Assembly: GCF_006980715.1 (NCBI RefSeq)
Contig: NZ_SBHN01000009.1
Coordinates: 103,508 to 167,507, forward strand
Length of the DNA: 64,000 nt
Direction: 5' to 3'
From: Telmatospirillum sp. J64-1
GTDB taxonomy: Bacteria > Pseudomonadota > Alphaproteobacteria > Rhodospirillales > Magnetospirillaceae
Shown: positions 49,047-57,841 of the stretch, piece after piece
Layout: every line of letters starts with the position of its first letter
Numbering within the stretch: position 1 is the first letter of the stretch
The notes under the pieces: model-generated
What the model was told of the DNA's origin: nothing
The model's input: only the letters and a program-made list of their open reading frames with translations
Databases searched by the model: none
Translations under genes and position numbers: made by a program

Positions 49047-50531
49047 TCAGGCTGCCTGGGCTCTCCGGCTGCGGGAGCCGGCCAGTTTGGCCGCCGGGAC
49101 CGCCATCGCCATGACCACGAACCACAGGAAGGTTTCCGTCCCAGGCAGGTTGGACAGGAAAGCCTGTTCGGTCACGCCCAGGATCAGCAGATAGATCAGG
49201 ATCGTGTCGCGCATCAGCGAGGGCGCCTTCAGGAAGCGCAGCACCTGGAACAGCAGGGCCAGCATCATCAGCACGAAGCCGACGATGCCGAGATAGAGCA
49301 GCGCCTGGAGATAGACGTTATGGGCATGGGCCAATGCCCAGAGGCCGAAATTGCCGAGCAGCACCAAGCGGGCCGAAGCATGGCCGTGGCCGAAGATGGG
49401 TTCGGCGGAAATGCGCTCCAGCACGAAGGCCCAGATATCGACGCGTCCGGTCAGGGTCACGACCTCGGTCGCCCGTCCGGAACGGCTGAACAGGGCCAGG
49501 ATGTTGTCGGGCATGATGGCCTGCATCCCGGCCAGCGCCGCCACCATCAGCAATGCGGTTCCCACGGCCAGGGCGATGGGCAGGGCATAGAGGATCAAAC
49601 CCCGCTTATGCACCCATGCGATGATAAAGCCCGCCGTCATGGCCACGGCCGCCATACGCGACTGGGTCAACAGCAAGGTCACCACGGCGGCGGCCAGCAT
49701 GACCAGGAACAGCCATTTTCCCCGCCTGACCCGTCCCATCAGCAGCAGGCAGACCAGCGCGAACTGGACCGAGGCCTGTGCCAGGGATACCGGATGGCCG
49801 GTGATGCCGCGCAGGCGGTCGGCCTCGCCGGTGCTGCCTTCAGAAACTTCGGCGAAGCTGACGCCATAGATGGGGTAGATGGCCAGGGACAGCAGCACCA
49901 GGGCCCCAAGCCCCAGCGCCAGGCCTTGCAGCAGCTGCGTCTCGTCCAGACGGTCCACGGCCGCCAGCGCGAAGAGGAAGAAGCAGATATAGCCCAGCGA
50001 CGACAAAGCCGTGTATCCCGTCACCGGCGACCATAGGGTGGACATGGTCAGGAACAGGATAAACAACGCCCCAAACATCACCGGCGGATGGGCCAGATAT
50101 TTGGCGGTGCGCTGCAATTGCCAGATGCCGATGGCACCCGCGATCACCCAGACCCCGCCCTTCATCATCACCTGCCAGTCCACCGACCCGTCGTTCCAGG
50201 CACGCGAACGGAACTGGGAGACGGTGAGGAACAGCATCAGGCCCATGAAGCCGATATAGGCTTCCGCCCGGCCCCGCAGCAGCGACAGCCCTACCGGCAC
50301 CAGCATCAGGCCGCCGGCGAAGACCAGCGGCAGGGCGAGGAGCAGCGGCGTCTGCGGCGAAAGGCGGAGCACCAGCAGCAGGCAGGCCACGAAGCCCAGC
50401 AGGGACACCGCCAGGATCGCCACCATGGCTCCCCGGGGCGGCGGCGGTGCGGATGTCCTGCGCAGCGGAGCGGCCGGCGCGGCAAGGTCCTGGGCGGCGA
50501 TGTCGGGGGAAGTCAGTTGGGAGCCTGGCAT
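49047..50531 (-). CDS. O-antigen/exopolysaccharide polymerase-ligase family protein
   Basis: 494 aa. About 12 hydrophobic helices, with a large periplasmic loop before the end typical of the Wzy/WaaL family. That loop holds LTGRVDIWAFVLERISAEPI, FGHGHASARL and ALAHAHNVYLQALLYLG, matching the TGRxxxW and H-x2-NxxLQ motifs of the Wzy_C domain. It joins polysaccharide repeat units in the periplasm. Start at 50531 overlaps the end of the flippase gene by 19 bases; the longer frame is antisense noise. A helix-free, Pro-rich N-terminus of about 35 residues precedes the first helix. Last gene of the operon. Confidence 0.87.
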   Translation of the reverse strand: MPGSQLTSPDIAAQDLAAPAAPLRRTSAPPPPRGAMVAILAVSLLGFVACLLLVLRLSPQTPLLLALPLVFAGGLMLVPVGLSLLRGRAEAYIGFMGLMLFLTVSQFRSRAWNDGSVDWQVMMKGGVWVIAGAIGIWQLQRTAKYLAHPPVMFGALFILFLTMSTLWSPVTGYTALSSLGYICFFLFALAAVDRLDETQLLQGLALGLGALVLLSLAIYPIYGVSFAEVSEGSTGEADRLRGITGHPVSLAQASVQFALVCLLLMGRVRRGKWLFLVMLAAAVVTLLLTQSRMAAVAMTAGFIIAWVHKRGLILYALPIALAVGTALLMVAALAGMQAIMPDNILALFSRSGRATEVVTLTGRVDIWAFVLERISAEPIFGHGHASARLVLLGNFGLWALAHAHNVYLQALLYLGIVGFVLMMLALLFQVLRFLKAPSLMRDTILIYLLILGVTEQAFLSNLPGTETFLWFVVMAMAVPAAKLAGSRSRRAQAA

Positions 50532-51802
50532 CGGGTTACCTTTGCAAGCAGGAAGACGGCAAAGAGACCGGAGACCACCCAGCCCAGCAACAGGCCCGTC
50601 ATGGCCCCCGCCACGCCCATCTTGGGCACCAGGATCAGGGTGGCGATGGTGCACAGCACGGCCCCGATGATCCGCCCCTTGAACAGCAGGTCGGGACGCT
50701 TGACCAGGAACAGCCCGGTCTCGAAGGGATAGACCGCCAGGTTCATGACCGCGAAGGCGATCCAGAAATACATCAGATAGGCGTAGTCGGCGTAGCGCTC
50801 GCCATAGACCAGGGCCTCGGCCTGGGGCGCGAAGAACAGCATCAGCAAGATATAGGGACCGGCCATGGCGAACAGTGCCGCCGTGGTGGCGCGCAACTGC
50901 CGCTTCATGCCGGGCAGGCCGTTGCGGGCCATCTCGCGGGCCGCGCGCGGCTTGTCGAAATTGTCGATGGCGGTGCCCAGCGTCATGACCGGCTGGGTGA
51001 AGTTGCGCATGGCCTGGTAGGCGGCGACGGGCACCGGCCCGGCCAGGAAGCCCAGAATCAGCGGCGGCAGATGATTGTAACCGTTATAGGCCAGGTTGCT
51101 GAGCATGGACCAGGACAGGTAGCTCCCCAGTTCCGCCAGGAAGGCACGGAAGCTGCGCGGCTTGGGCGCCCCCTTGCGGCTGGCCAGAACCTTGGGCAGG
51201 CAGACCAGGGCGGCGGCCAGATTGGCGGCGGCGAAACCGGCGAAGGCCCAGAAGACGGCATGGGTGTGGATCGCCCAGACCAGACCCAGCACATAGACGG
51301 CGCAATAGGCCACGGCCGCCATCACCACCCGCACCGGATCGTGCAGCTGGATGATCCAGCGCCGCAGGAATTCGTACAGGAATCCCGCCGGCACGAAGAC
51401 CATCGCGGCCACCAGGGCCTGCGCCATCCATTCCCGGCCGCCCAACGGCATCACCGTGGCCGCGGCCAAGCCCAGCAGCAGCGTGCAGGCGGCCATGACC
51501 AGCAGGTTGAGGCTGTTCCACAGCCGCCCTTCCCGCTTCAGTTCCTCGCGATCCGCCGTGTGGATGACGAAGGGTACCACCACGATCGAGCGGTGCAGGT
51601 TCAGCAGGAACATGTAGGAGATGTAGGCGAAGGAGAAGGCCCCGAAATGCGCCTCTGGAAAGCTGCGCGCCAGGGTCAGGATGACGGCGAAATTAGTGGC
51701 GGACAGCAGCCCCTGTTCGAGCAGGGACAGGCCGCGCACGGGGTCCGCGAACAGACCGGTGATGCGGCGGACGTTGCGGACGACGAGTGCACCTGTCGAC
51801 AT
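50513..51802 (-). CDS. polysaccharide flippase (Wzx/MATE-like)
   Basis: 429 aa, about 12 transmembrane helices spread evenly over the chain (GLLSATNFAVILTLARSF, NSLNLLVMAACTLLLGLAAA, AVYVLGLVWAIHTHAVFWAF, GVAGAMTGLLLGWVVSGLFA). This is the polysaccharide-synthesis exporter fold, which flips lipid-linked repeat units to the periplasm. It starts 3 bases after the stop of the GH10 gene and overlaps the polymerase gene. With the glycosyltransferases, co-polymerase and polymerase it completes a Wzx/Wzy-type pathway. Confidence 0.87.
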   Translation of the reverse strand: MSTGALVVRNVRRITGLFADPVRGLSLLEQGLLSATNFAVILTLARSFPEAHFGAFSFAYISYMFLLNLHRSIVVVPFVIHTADREELKREGRLWNSLNLLVMAACTLLLGLAAATVMPLGGREWMAQALVAAMVFVPAGFLYEFLRRWIIQLHDPVRVVMAAVAYCAVYVLGLVWAIHTHAVFWAFAGFAAANLAAALVCLPKVLASRKGAPKPRSFRAFLAELGSYLSWSMLSNLAYNGYNHLPPLILGFLAGPVPVAAYQAMRNFTQPVMTLGTAIDNFDKPRAAREMARNGLPGMKRQLRATTAALFAMAGPYILLMLFFAPQAEALVYGERYADYAYLMYFWIAFAVMNLAVYPFETGLFLVKRPDLLFKGRIIGAVLCTIATLILVPKMGVAGAMTGLLLGWVVSGLFAVFLLAKVTRCQAPN

Positions 51803-51805
51803 CGT

Positions 51806-52918
51806 TCAGGCCACATCCTTGGCAAGAACCGCCGCCAGGGCGTCGTAGAGGGGCTTGGGGCGCAATTCGTCGTCGAACAGCAGGGGCCGGGCCTGTGGGT
51901 CCCTTTCCCGCCGCCAGGAATACTTGTCGCTGAGGCACCAGGTGATGACGGTATCGCAGCGGGAATTGGCCAGCACCGTTTCCAGATAGTCCCGCGCCAG
52001 GGCGGCCGCGGCCTCGTCCCCGCGCCGCCCGCCGACGCGGTCGGTCCGGATTTCCAGTTCGGTCACGATGGGCTTGATGCCCAGATCCTCGACCTCGCGC
52101 AGGAAGGAGACGAGATTGCCGGCATGCCAGCCGTCGCCGACGCGCAGGTGGGATTGCATGCCCAGGGCATGGATCGGCGCTCCCGCCGCCTTGGCCCGTT
52201 CCAGCAGCTTCAGCACCGCGACGCGGCGGCGGCGGTTCCAGCGGTCGTCATGCTCGACGCCGTAATCGTTATAGACCAGTTCGGCCTCCGGAGCATGACG
52301 CGCCGCCTCCTTGAACGCCGCCGCCACGTAATCGACACCGGCGGCACGCAGCCAGGGAGAATTGCGCATCCCGTCGGGCCGCCCATGCTCGGGTTCGACC
52401 GCCTCGTTCACGACGTCCCAGGAATAGGCCACGTCGCGGTAGCGCGGGATCATGCGGGCGAAGTGGTCGGCCATGAGGCGCTGCCAATTCTCCACCCCCA
52501 GGATTTCCGGCAGCCATTTCGGCATGTTGCGGTACCAGATCAGGGTATGGCCGCGCATCTTCATGCCGTGCTGGCGGGCGAAATCGGCCAGCTGGTCGGC
52601 GGCCTGGAAGGTGACGACGCCACGCGTCTGCTCGATCTGGCCCCATTTCATCTGCCATTCCGGCACCAGCACGGCGCATTCGCGCGCCACCAGTTCCCGG
52701 TAGGGCGGATCGTATTCCAGATGTGTTGTGACGACCGCCGTACCGAACAGGCGGCCCTGGGCACAGGCGGCTGCCCGCAAGCTTCCCCCGGCCGGAGCCG
52801 TACAGACCTTCTCGACGATGCGTTGCGCAGCCAAGGCGGCCTGGGGCCGCGCCATCGCGACGGCGGCGGCGCCCCCGGCAAGCAGGGAACAGACCTGACG
52901 ACGACCTAGGTTGGGCAT
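51806..52918 (-). CDS. GH10-family glycanase (endo-1,4-beta-xylanase-like), Tat-exported
   Basis: 370 aa. N-terminus MPNLGRRQVCSLLAGGAAAV is a twin-arginine signal. TIM barrel of glycoside hydrolase family 10: GTAVVTTHLEYDPPYRELVA, GHTLIWYRNMPKWL, acid/base Glu172 in SWDVVNEAV, NDYGVE, and nucleophile Glu287 in IVTELEIR, plus ITWCLSDKYSWRR. It cuts beta-1,4-linked glycans. Lying inside the exopolysaccharide operon between a glycosyltransferase and the flippase, it more likely trims or releases the cell's own polymer than digests xylan. Start at 52918 after GGGGAG; the longer frame overlaps the neighbour. Confidence 0.92.
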   Translation of the reverse strand: MPNLGRRQVCSLLAGGAAAVAMARPQAALAAQRIVEKVCTAPAGGSLRAAACAQGRLFGTAVVTTHLEYDPPYRELVARECAVLVPEWQMKWGQIEQTRGVVTFQAADQLADFARQHGMKMRGHTLIWYRNMPKWLPEILGVENWQRLMADHFARMIPRYRDVAYSWDVVNEAVEPEHGRPDGMRNSPWLRAAGVDYVAAAFKEAARHAPEAELVYNDYGVEHDDRWNRRRRVAVLKLLERAKAAGAPIHALGMQSHLRVGDGWHAGNLVSFLREVEDLGIKPIVTELEIRTDRVGGRRGDEAAAALARDYLETVLANSRCDTVITWCLSDKYSWRRERDPQARPLLFDDELRPKPLYDALAAVLAKDVA

Positions 52919-52940
52919 GACGACTCCCCTGACTGAAACC

Positions 52941-53867
52941 TTAAACCTTGAATTCCTGTAGCAAGACGTCCGGACGCAGCATGTGTTCGACCATGCGCCG
53001 CACCCTGTAGTAGCGCAGGGCCAGCAGCACGCGGGCCGCGCGCATCTTCTGCTGCGTGTTGTCGAGATTACGGCAGGTGAAAACCTCCCACAGCTTGTCC
53101 ACCGGCGGCACCGCCAGGGCGGCGGTGAACAGGGCCCATTTGACCCAGAACATCCGGCCACTGCGTTCACGCCACATGGAGCGGTAATGGAAGGTGGTCC
53201 GGTCCATCTTCCGGGTCAGTTCGTGCCAGTGATGGCGCGCGGGATGGGACAGCAGCACGTCCGGGGCATAACGGATGCGCAGCCCCATCGCGGTGGCGCG
53301 ATGCCCCCATTCCATATCCTCGGGCAGGTTGCCGTTGCGGAAGGGACCGACGCGGTCATAGACCTCGCGCCGGGTCAGGATGCAGCAGCCCACGGTGAAG
53401 TTCTTGCGCTGGATGTATTTCCAGTTCTGGAAGGCGAAGACCTGCTCGTAGAGTTCCACATCGGTGGGATTGGCGGGGTCCTTGGGAAAGACCCGGACCC
53501 GTCCGCCGACGATGTCGGCATCACCCTGCGTCAGCCAATGGACCGCGCGCTCGATCCAATCGGGCGCGGGCAGCACGTCGGAATCGGTGAAGAGCAGGAT
53601 CTCCCCCTTGCTTTCGGCCACGCCCCGATTGCGGGCGGAACCGCAACCGCGTTCGGCCTCGAAGCTGGCGCGCGAGAGAGGGAAACGCGCCACCACCTCG
53701 TCTATGGGCCGCTGCGAGCCGTTATCGACCACGATCACTTCGTAGCGGTCCCGGGGCCAGGTCTGGGCGTGCAGATGCTCCAGGCACAGGGCCAGGCGGT
53801 CGTGGTCGTTGAGATGCGGAATGATGACGCTGACGAAAGGCTTGGCAGCGGAGGAAACGTCCGTCAT
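52941..53867 (-). CDS. family 2 glycosyltransferase
   Basis: 308 aa. GT-A fold: FVSVIIPHLNDHDRLALCLE, VIVVDNGSQRPIDE, ERGCGSARNRGVAESKGE and the metal-binding FTDSDVLPAPDWIE, then GPFRNGNLPEDMEWGHRA with the probable catalytic acidic residues. It transfers a sugar from a nucleotide donor during repeat-unit assembly on the cytoplasmic face. No membrane helices apart from a weakly hydrophobic stretch near WVKWALFTAALAVP. It overlaps the next-upstream glycosyltransferase gene by 4 bases. Confidence 0.92.
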   Translation of the reverse strand: MTDVSSAAKPFVSVIIPHLNDHDRLALCLEHLHAQTWPRDRYEVIVVDNGSQRPIDEVVARFPLSRASFEAERGCGSARNRGVAESKGEILLFTDSDVLPAPDWIERAVHWLTQGDADIVGGRVRVFPKDPANPTDVELYEQVFAFQNWKYIQRKNFTVGCCILTRREVYDRVGPFRNGNLPEDMEWGHRATAMGLRIRYAPDVLLSHPARHHWHELTRKMDRTTFHYRSMWRERSGRMFWVKWALFTAALAVPPVDKLWEVFTCRNLDNTQQKMRAARVLLALRYYRVRRMVEHMLRPDVLLQEFKV

Positions 53868-55126
53868 GACCCTTCTCCCCCCTTGCCTTGCAACTGGCCC
53901 GGACGCAGGCGGCGGCGGGCGCTGGCCTCCGCCTCGAGCGAATCATAGGCCGCCAGCAGCTTGGGTGCCTGATGCTGCCAGGACAGTTCGTGCTCGATGC
54001 GCTGGCGCCCCAGTTCGCCCATGCGCGCCCGGGTTTCCGGGTCGTCGATCAGTTCCAGGATCCTGGCCGCCATGTCGGCGGGATCGTTCTGGCGGGCATA
54101 GAGGGAGGCCGCGCCGGCCGAAACCCGTCCCTCGGTCAGGTCGAACTGCACCACCGGCTTGCCCAGTGCCATGTATTCCAGGATCTTGTTCATGGTGCAT
54201 TTGTCGTTGAACGGATTGTAGGGATCGGGGCAGACGCAGACATCGGCGGTGTTGAGCATGGGGACGATGACGCCGAAATCGGCCCAGCCGGTGAAGGTGA
54301 CGTAGTCCGACAGGCCCTCGCGCTCGGTCCAGGCCTTCAGGTTCTTCAGTTCCGGCCCGTCGCCCATCAGCGCCAAGTGAATGTCGGTGCGGCCATGGTC
54401 GCGCACGATATGACGCATGGCTTCCAGCAGCAGGTCCACGCCGTCCTGGTTGTTCATCACGCCGAGATAGCTGATCAGGTAATCGCGGCCCTTCTTCAGC
54501 TCCGGCTGCGGCGGGATGATCTTCAGCTTGTCCAGGTCGGGGCCGGAGCGCACGACATAGACCCGCTCGGGCGGCATGCCGCCGCGTTCGACGGCGATCC
54601 GCTTGAAGGATTCATTGGTGGCGATGGACAGGTCGGCGGTGCGGAAGGTCCAGCGCTCGAAACGCAGCAACAGGCTGTGAAAGAAGCCCCGCTTGCCGAA
54701 TTTCGCCTCGTAGAGTTCGGGACTGAGATCGTGGTGGTCGAAGATGAAGCGCTTGCCCAGGAACAGCTTGAAGAAGCCGCCGACCAGGAAAACCGTATCC
54801 GGGGGATTGCAGGCATGGATCACGTCGAAGCCGCGCTTGAACAGGGTCTTCCAGGCCAGCACGAATTGCCAGAACAGGGCGGCGGAATATTCCGCCAGAT
54901 AACCCATGGCGCCCTCGGCCTCCGTCGGCAGGGGGTGGCGGTAGATGTGGATGCCGTCGATCACCTCATGGCGCTTGGGATAGGCCTGGGTGGCCGGGCA
55001 GATCACCGTCACGTCCCAACCGGCCTGGGCCAATGTCGTCGCTTCCAACCAGACCCGGCGGTCGCGCGGGACGGGAAGATTCTCGACAATGATCAGGACG
55101 GATCGGTTCTTCTTAGAATCACTCAT
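53864..55126 (-). CDS. family 4 glycosyltransferase
   Basis: 420 aa. GT-B fold: NLPVPRDRRVWLEATTLAQA at the N-terminus with GWDVTVICPA, a donor-binding C-terminal half with YLGVMNNQDGVDLLLEAM, HLALMGDGPELKNLK, and the CPDPYNPFNDKCTMNKILEY...GKPVVQFDLTEGR stretch carrying the E-x7-E-type motif. It adds a sugar to the lipid-linked intermediate. First of the tightly packed downstream genes; a 101-bp gap with a hairpin separates it from the co-polymerase gene. Confidence 0.92.
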   Translation of the reverse strand: MSDSKKNRSVLIIVENLPVPRDRRVWLEATTLAQAGWDVTVICPATQAYPKRHEVIDGIHIYRHPLPTEAEGAMGYLAEYSAALFWQFVLAWKTLFKRGFDVIHACNPPDTVFLVGGFFKLFLGKRFIFDHHDLSPELYEAKFGKRGFFHSLLLRFERWTFRTADLSIATNESFKRIAVERGGMPPERVYVVRSGPDLDKLKIIPPQPELKKGRDYLISYLGVMNNQDGVDLLLEAMRHIVRDHGRTDIHLALMGDGPELKNLKAWTEREGLSDYVTFTGWADFGVIVPMLNTADVCVCPDPYNPFNDKCTMNKILEYMALGKPVVQFDLTEGRVSAGAASLYARQNDPADMAARILELIDDPETRARMGELGRQRIEHELSWQHQAPKLLAAYDSLEAEASARRRLRPGQLQGKGGEGS

Positions 55127-55208
55127 ACGTCAACCACCTCCTGAATCGAGCGGGTTGTGGGATAGGATGCGGACCGCTCCTGGGGTTGATCTCCTCTTGG
55201 ATGGAAGG

Positions 55209-55229
55209 GACGGCGCATGAAGCGCCGTC
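55209..55229 (-). terminator. hairpin at the end of the co-polymerase gene
   Basis: GACGGCGC (55209-55216) pairs with GCGCCGTC (55222-55229) right at the stop codon. No T tract follows on the minus strand. It may lower expression of the glycosyltransferase genes relative to the kinase. Confidence 0.5.
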
Positions 55230-57450
55230 AATTGCGGTAGTATTCCGGGTTGCGGAAGCAGAAATCCGCGTAGTCGCTTTGATAGCCGCGCTTCTCGAGG
55301 TCCACCTTCGAGAAGACGACGCCCGCCACGTTGACGCCCAGCGAGCGCAGATATTCCACCCCGGCCTGGACGGCACGGCGTGGCGTGCGGTCCCACTCGA
55401 CCACATAGAGGGCCAGTTCGCTGCTCTTGGCGAGCAAGGCGGAGTCCGAGGCGACCATTGTCGGCGGACTGTCGATCAGCACCACGTCGAACTTGCTCTT
55501 GAAGGCATCGAAGGTATGGGCGGCCAGGGCGCTGCCCAGCAGGCGCTGGGGATCGTCGCAGCGCGACCCTGCGGGAATGAAATGCAGCCCCGACTTGTCG
55601 TCCTGGCGCAACGCCTCTTCCATCGGCACTTCCTCGCGCAGGAAATCCACTAGGCCGGGCGCGTGGCGCGTCTTGGTCAGGCGGGCCAGCGAGGGACGGC
55701 GCAAGTCGCAATCCACCAGCAGCGTGCGGAAACCGTGCTGCGCCAGGCTGCGGCCCAGGGACAGGGCGAAGGCGCTCTTGCCCTCGCCCGGCAGCGACGA
55801 GGTCACCAGGATGGCCTTGGAATCCGGCCCCTGCCGTGCATTGAGGATGGCCAGCTGCGCCGCCCGCACGGCCTCGGTATAGGCCGATGTCGGCTTGCCC
55901 AGAAGCTGGTCCGAAGGCGTGGAGCGCTTCTCCAACCGGCGCACCTCGGGGATGACGCCCAGGGTCGGCAGGGCCAGTTCCTGGCGGATCTGCTGGGTGC
56001 TGACATAGCCGGGACGGAACCGCTCGAACATGAAGGCCAGCGACATGGCCAGCCCCAGCGACCCGGTGAAGGCCACGGCCAGGAAGAGCGGCTTCTGCGG
56101 ATAGGCCGGATCGAGCGGCGGTTCGGCGCGCGACACCACGCGGGCATCGGGCTGCTCGATCTGGATGCGGTTCACCAGCTCGTTATAACGGGCCATGAAG
56201 GACTGCATCATCAGGTTGCGGTTCTCGATATCCATTTCCCGCTGCTGCAATCCCACCAGTTCCCGGCTGTTGGCATTGGCCTGGTTGGAGATGTCGGTCA
56301 TCCGGGTGCGCAGCGTCTCTTCCCGCGCCCGTGCCTCGGCCACCCGGCTTTCCAGGCCGCTGATGACGTTGCGCACCTCCGCATTGATGTCGGAGCGGAT
56401 ACGGCTGATCTGGTCGCGCAGGCTGCGCAGGGCCGGATGGTTGTCGGTATAGCGCGCCGACAAGGCGGCGGCCTCGCCCAGCAATTCCGCTTCCTGGGCG
56501 CGCAAGGCCCCGATGAAGGGCGAGGCGGCGGCCACTTCCGATTGCGCGGCGCTGCCACCCGCGGCCAGAAGGCGGCGCAATTGCTGCAGCTGGCTTTCGG
56601 CCGTGGCCCGTTCGGATTCCAGCGTCGCCAATTCGGTATTGAGCGCCACCAATTGCTGGGCGGCCAGCAGGCTGGGATCGCTATCCAGCGGCGACAGGCG
56701 GTTTTCCTGGCGGAACTTCGCCAAATCCTCGGTGGCGAAGTTCAGCTCCGACTGGATCTGCTGAAGCTGGTTGCTGATCCAGTTGGTCGCCTGCTGGAAC
56801 TCGGCCGTCTTGGTGTCCATCTGGCCGCGGATATAGACATCTGCGAAGGTATTGGCGATCAGCGCCGCCTTTTCCGGGTCCTCGGACTGGAAGGTCAGAT
56901 GAATGGCGAAGGATTCGGTGTCGCTTTTCAGGCGCATCCGTTCCATCACATTCTCGATGGTCTTGAGCCGCGCCGCATCGCTGCGGGGAGAAGCCTGCTG
57001 CGGCAGGCGCGCTCCCGTCAGTTCGGCCCATTGCACGCGCATCCATTCGACACCGCGCTCCAGCCGTGCCTGGGCGGATGCCAGCATGCCCTCGCCTGTC
57101 TCCTCCAGGAACGGATTGAATTCCGGGTCGTCCACAAGATTCAGTTCATCAACCACCTGGGCGGCCACTTCGCGCGATTGCAGCACGTCCATTTCGGTTC
57201 GCACCGAGGCGGTATCGAGCAGCGGCATGGCCGGTAGAGGCGTCGTGCTCGCCACCTGCTGGACCGGGCCGGGCCTTGCCTTCAGCGCGATCAGCGTCTC
57301 GGCCTCGTAACGCGGTGTCACGAGGAAGAGCACCAGCAGGCTTAAGGCCGTCACCCCTCCGACCACGGCGGCGATCATCCCCTTGCGCTGCCATAAGGTC
57401 GACAGGGCATGACTGCCCAGCGAATGGTCCCTCTCGTCAACGCCCATCAT
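55228..57450 (-). CDS. polysaccharide co-polymerase with BY-kinase domain (Wzc/ExoP-like)
   Basis: 740 aa. Wzz domain with membrane helices near 25-45 (GMIAAVVGGVTALSLLVLFL) and about 440-460 (LFLAVAFTGSLGLAMSLAFM), enclosing a long coiled periplasmic part. The C-terminal tyrosine kinase has Walker A SSLPGEGKSAFALSLG, Walker A' LLVDCDLRRPS and Walker B VVLIDSPPTMV, and ends in a Tyr cluster (GYQSDYADFCF, NPEYYRN). It controls chain length and export of the exopolysaccharide through autophosphorylation. CCAGGAGACCCGGATCT precedes the ATG. First gene of the operon; no outer-membrane Wza is in the window. Confidence 0.94.
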   Translation of the reverse strand: MMGVDERDHSLGSHALSTLWQRKGMIAAVVGGVTALSLLVLFLVTPRYEAETLIALKARPGPVQQVASTTPLPAMPLLDTASVRTEMDVLQSREVAAQVVDELNLVDDPEFNPFLEETGEGMLASAQARLERGVEWMRVQWAELTGARLPQQASPRSDAARLKTIENVMERMRLKSDTESFAIHLTFQSEDPEKAALIANTFADVYIRGQMDTKTAEFQQATNWISNQLQQIQSELNFATEDLAKFRQENRLSPLDSDPSLLAAQQLVALNTELATLESERATAESQLQQLRRLLAAGGSAAQSEVAAASPFIGALRAQEAELLGEAAALSARYTDNHPALRSLRDQISRIRSDINAEVRNVISGLESRVAEARAREETLRTRMTDISNQANANSRELVGLQQREMDIENRNLMMQSFMARYNELVNRIQIEQPDARVVSRAEPPLDPAYPQKPLFLAVAFTGSLGLAMSLAFMFERFRPGYVSTQQIRQELALPTLGVIPEVRRLEKRSTPSDQLLGKPTSAYTEAVRAAQLAILNARQGPDSKAILVTSSLPGEGKSAFALSLGRSLAQHGFRTLLVDCDLRRPSLARLTKTRHAPGLVDFLREEVPMEEALRQDDKSGLHFIPAGSRCDDPQRLLGSALAAHTFDAFKSKFDVVLIDSPPTMVASDSALLAKSSELALYVVEWDRTPRRAVQAGVEYLRSLGVNVAGVVFSKVDLEKRGYQSDYADFCFRNPEYYRN

Positions 57451-57841
57451 AGATCCGGGTCTCCTGGAACTGTGTATCCTAGCCAGACGGACATCCTGCC
57501 CGAAAAAGCAAAATCCCCCGGCCGGACAGCATTGCCGCCCGCGACGCCCTTCCCATTCGCGTTACTCTCGAACAGCTTTTCTGGGCGTCCATTGCGCCAT
57601 TACTTCTCTGTCAGAAGGGATAAGGGCACATCTCTTCGCCGGGCCGTCCTCCGGCTACATGCGCCCGTCAGGAACGGCCCTCAAGGCAAAGCCGACGAAT
57701 GCTCCGGTTCCAAGTCCAGCCGGATGAGGATGAAGGCAAAGGGTGCAAACCGGATGGATCGAGTGCGGGAAATTCGGATAGGCAAGCAAAAGGCGGCGGA
57801 AAATCCCGCCGCCTGCTGCCCTCCAGGCAGGAGTTTCCGGA
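57451..57841. other. 391-bp intergenic region between exopolysaccharide and secretion operons
   Basis: It must hold the promoter of the exopolysaccharide operon (minus strand) and the end of the secretion operon. I see a terminator at 57792-57813 and a second small hairpin CTGCC-CTCCA-GGCAG at 57816-57830. A plus-strand open frame here (57409-57954) has arginine-rich, unstructured content and no ribosome site, so I do not call it a gene. No known promoter consensus is recognised. Confidence 0.5.
57792..57813 (-). terminator. intrinsic terminator of the secretion operon
   Basis: GGCGGCGG (57792-57799) pairs with CCGCCGCC (57806-57813); on the minus strand it is followed by TTTTGCTTGC, 28 bases after the HlyD stop. 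Confidence 0.85.
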
